DNA of 64,000 nucleotides from positions 25,547,501 through 25,611,500 of the forward strand of contig CM073887.1 of the NCBI GenBank assembly GCA_037176705.1, given 5' to 3'. The stretch comes from Molossus alvarezi (taxonomy: Eukaryota > Chordata > Mammalia > Chiroptera > Molossidae). The position numbers and the translations under genes are program-made. This document shows, piece after piece, positions 63,940 to 64,000 of the stretch. The notes beneath the pieces were generated by a model. It was not told the DNA's origin. It was given only the letters and a program-made list of their open reading frames with translations, and made no database searches. How positions within the stretch are numbered: position 1 is the stretch's first letter; the number at the start of each line of letters is the position of its first letter.

Positions 63940-64000
63940 TTGTGTCTTTCTGTGAAGAAGGATAGAAAAAGCATTTGACTACTCTTTTTCTCTACCACAC

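Noticed and set aside
63272..64000. Search for FGG exon 4 at the right edge
   Set aside because: No sequence matching the expected coiled-coil coding segment was found, so the exon is taken to lie outside the window.

Overview
The window is eukaryotic, mammalian, and almost certainly from a bat. About twenty copies of a tRNA-derived SINE of the vespertilionid (Ves) type are present, with an RNA polymerase III A box (TGGCTCAGCGG-like), a B box (GGTTCGGTTCC-like), a CT-rich segment and A-rich tails, many flanked by clean target-site duplications. Recent L1 and half-L1 elements add to this. There is no prokaryotic, plasmid or phage content.

The genes are the liver fibrinogen cluster, in the same order and orientation as in human: FGB on the + strand (about 6983-14915), FGA on the - strand (about 40290-31560) and FGG on the - strand (entering from the right edge, about 63271-56935). 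FGB and FGA converge tail to tail. FGG lies upstream of FGA on the same strand. The FGB model has nine coding exons and 485 codons. FGA has six exons, giving alpha (about 518 aa) and alpha-E (about 740 aa) by alternative use of the exon 5 donor. FGG is represented by exons 5 to 10 only, with both the gamma end (AGDV) and a read-through gamma-prime end. All splice phases were checked by summing exon lengths and agree. The products assemble as the (alpha, beta, gamma)2 hexamer. Thrombin removes fibrinopeptides A and B to expose the GPR and GHRP knobs, which bind pockets in the gamma and beta C-terminal domains. HNF1, C/EBP and IL-6-type sites near the FGB and FGA starts fit liver acute-phase control.

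Layout: 1-6830 FGB upstream DNA with SINEs, L2, MIR and an old L1 piece; 6838-14915 FGB; 14916-31440 intergenic, holding two half-L1 elements (17272-19388 and 23211-26357), other L1 fragments, SINEs and a local duplication; 31441-40433 FGA with its promoter; 40434-56930 intergenic, dominated by a nearly full-length L1 (45584-51620); 56935-64000 FGG 3' half with nested SINEs and a short palindromic transposon-like hairpin.

Most interesting points: a 21-nt micro-exon inside fibrinopeptide B; loss of the upstream FGB start codons used in human numbering; a gamma-prime tail cut to 12 residues with no tyrosine; an alpha-C region that lacks most tandem repeats and the RGDS site; tandem in-frame acceptors that could change fibrinopeptide A length; an alpha-chain poly(A) signal inside an antisense L2; and L1 relatives that carry ORF1 only. 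I found no wholly unknown gene system. The novelty is in lineage-specific changes of a known locus and in its mobile elements.
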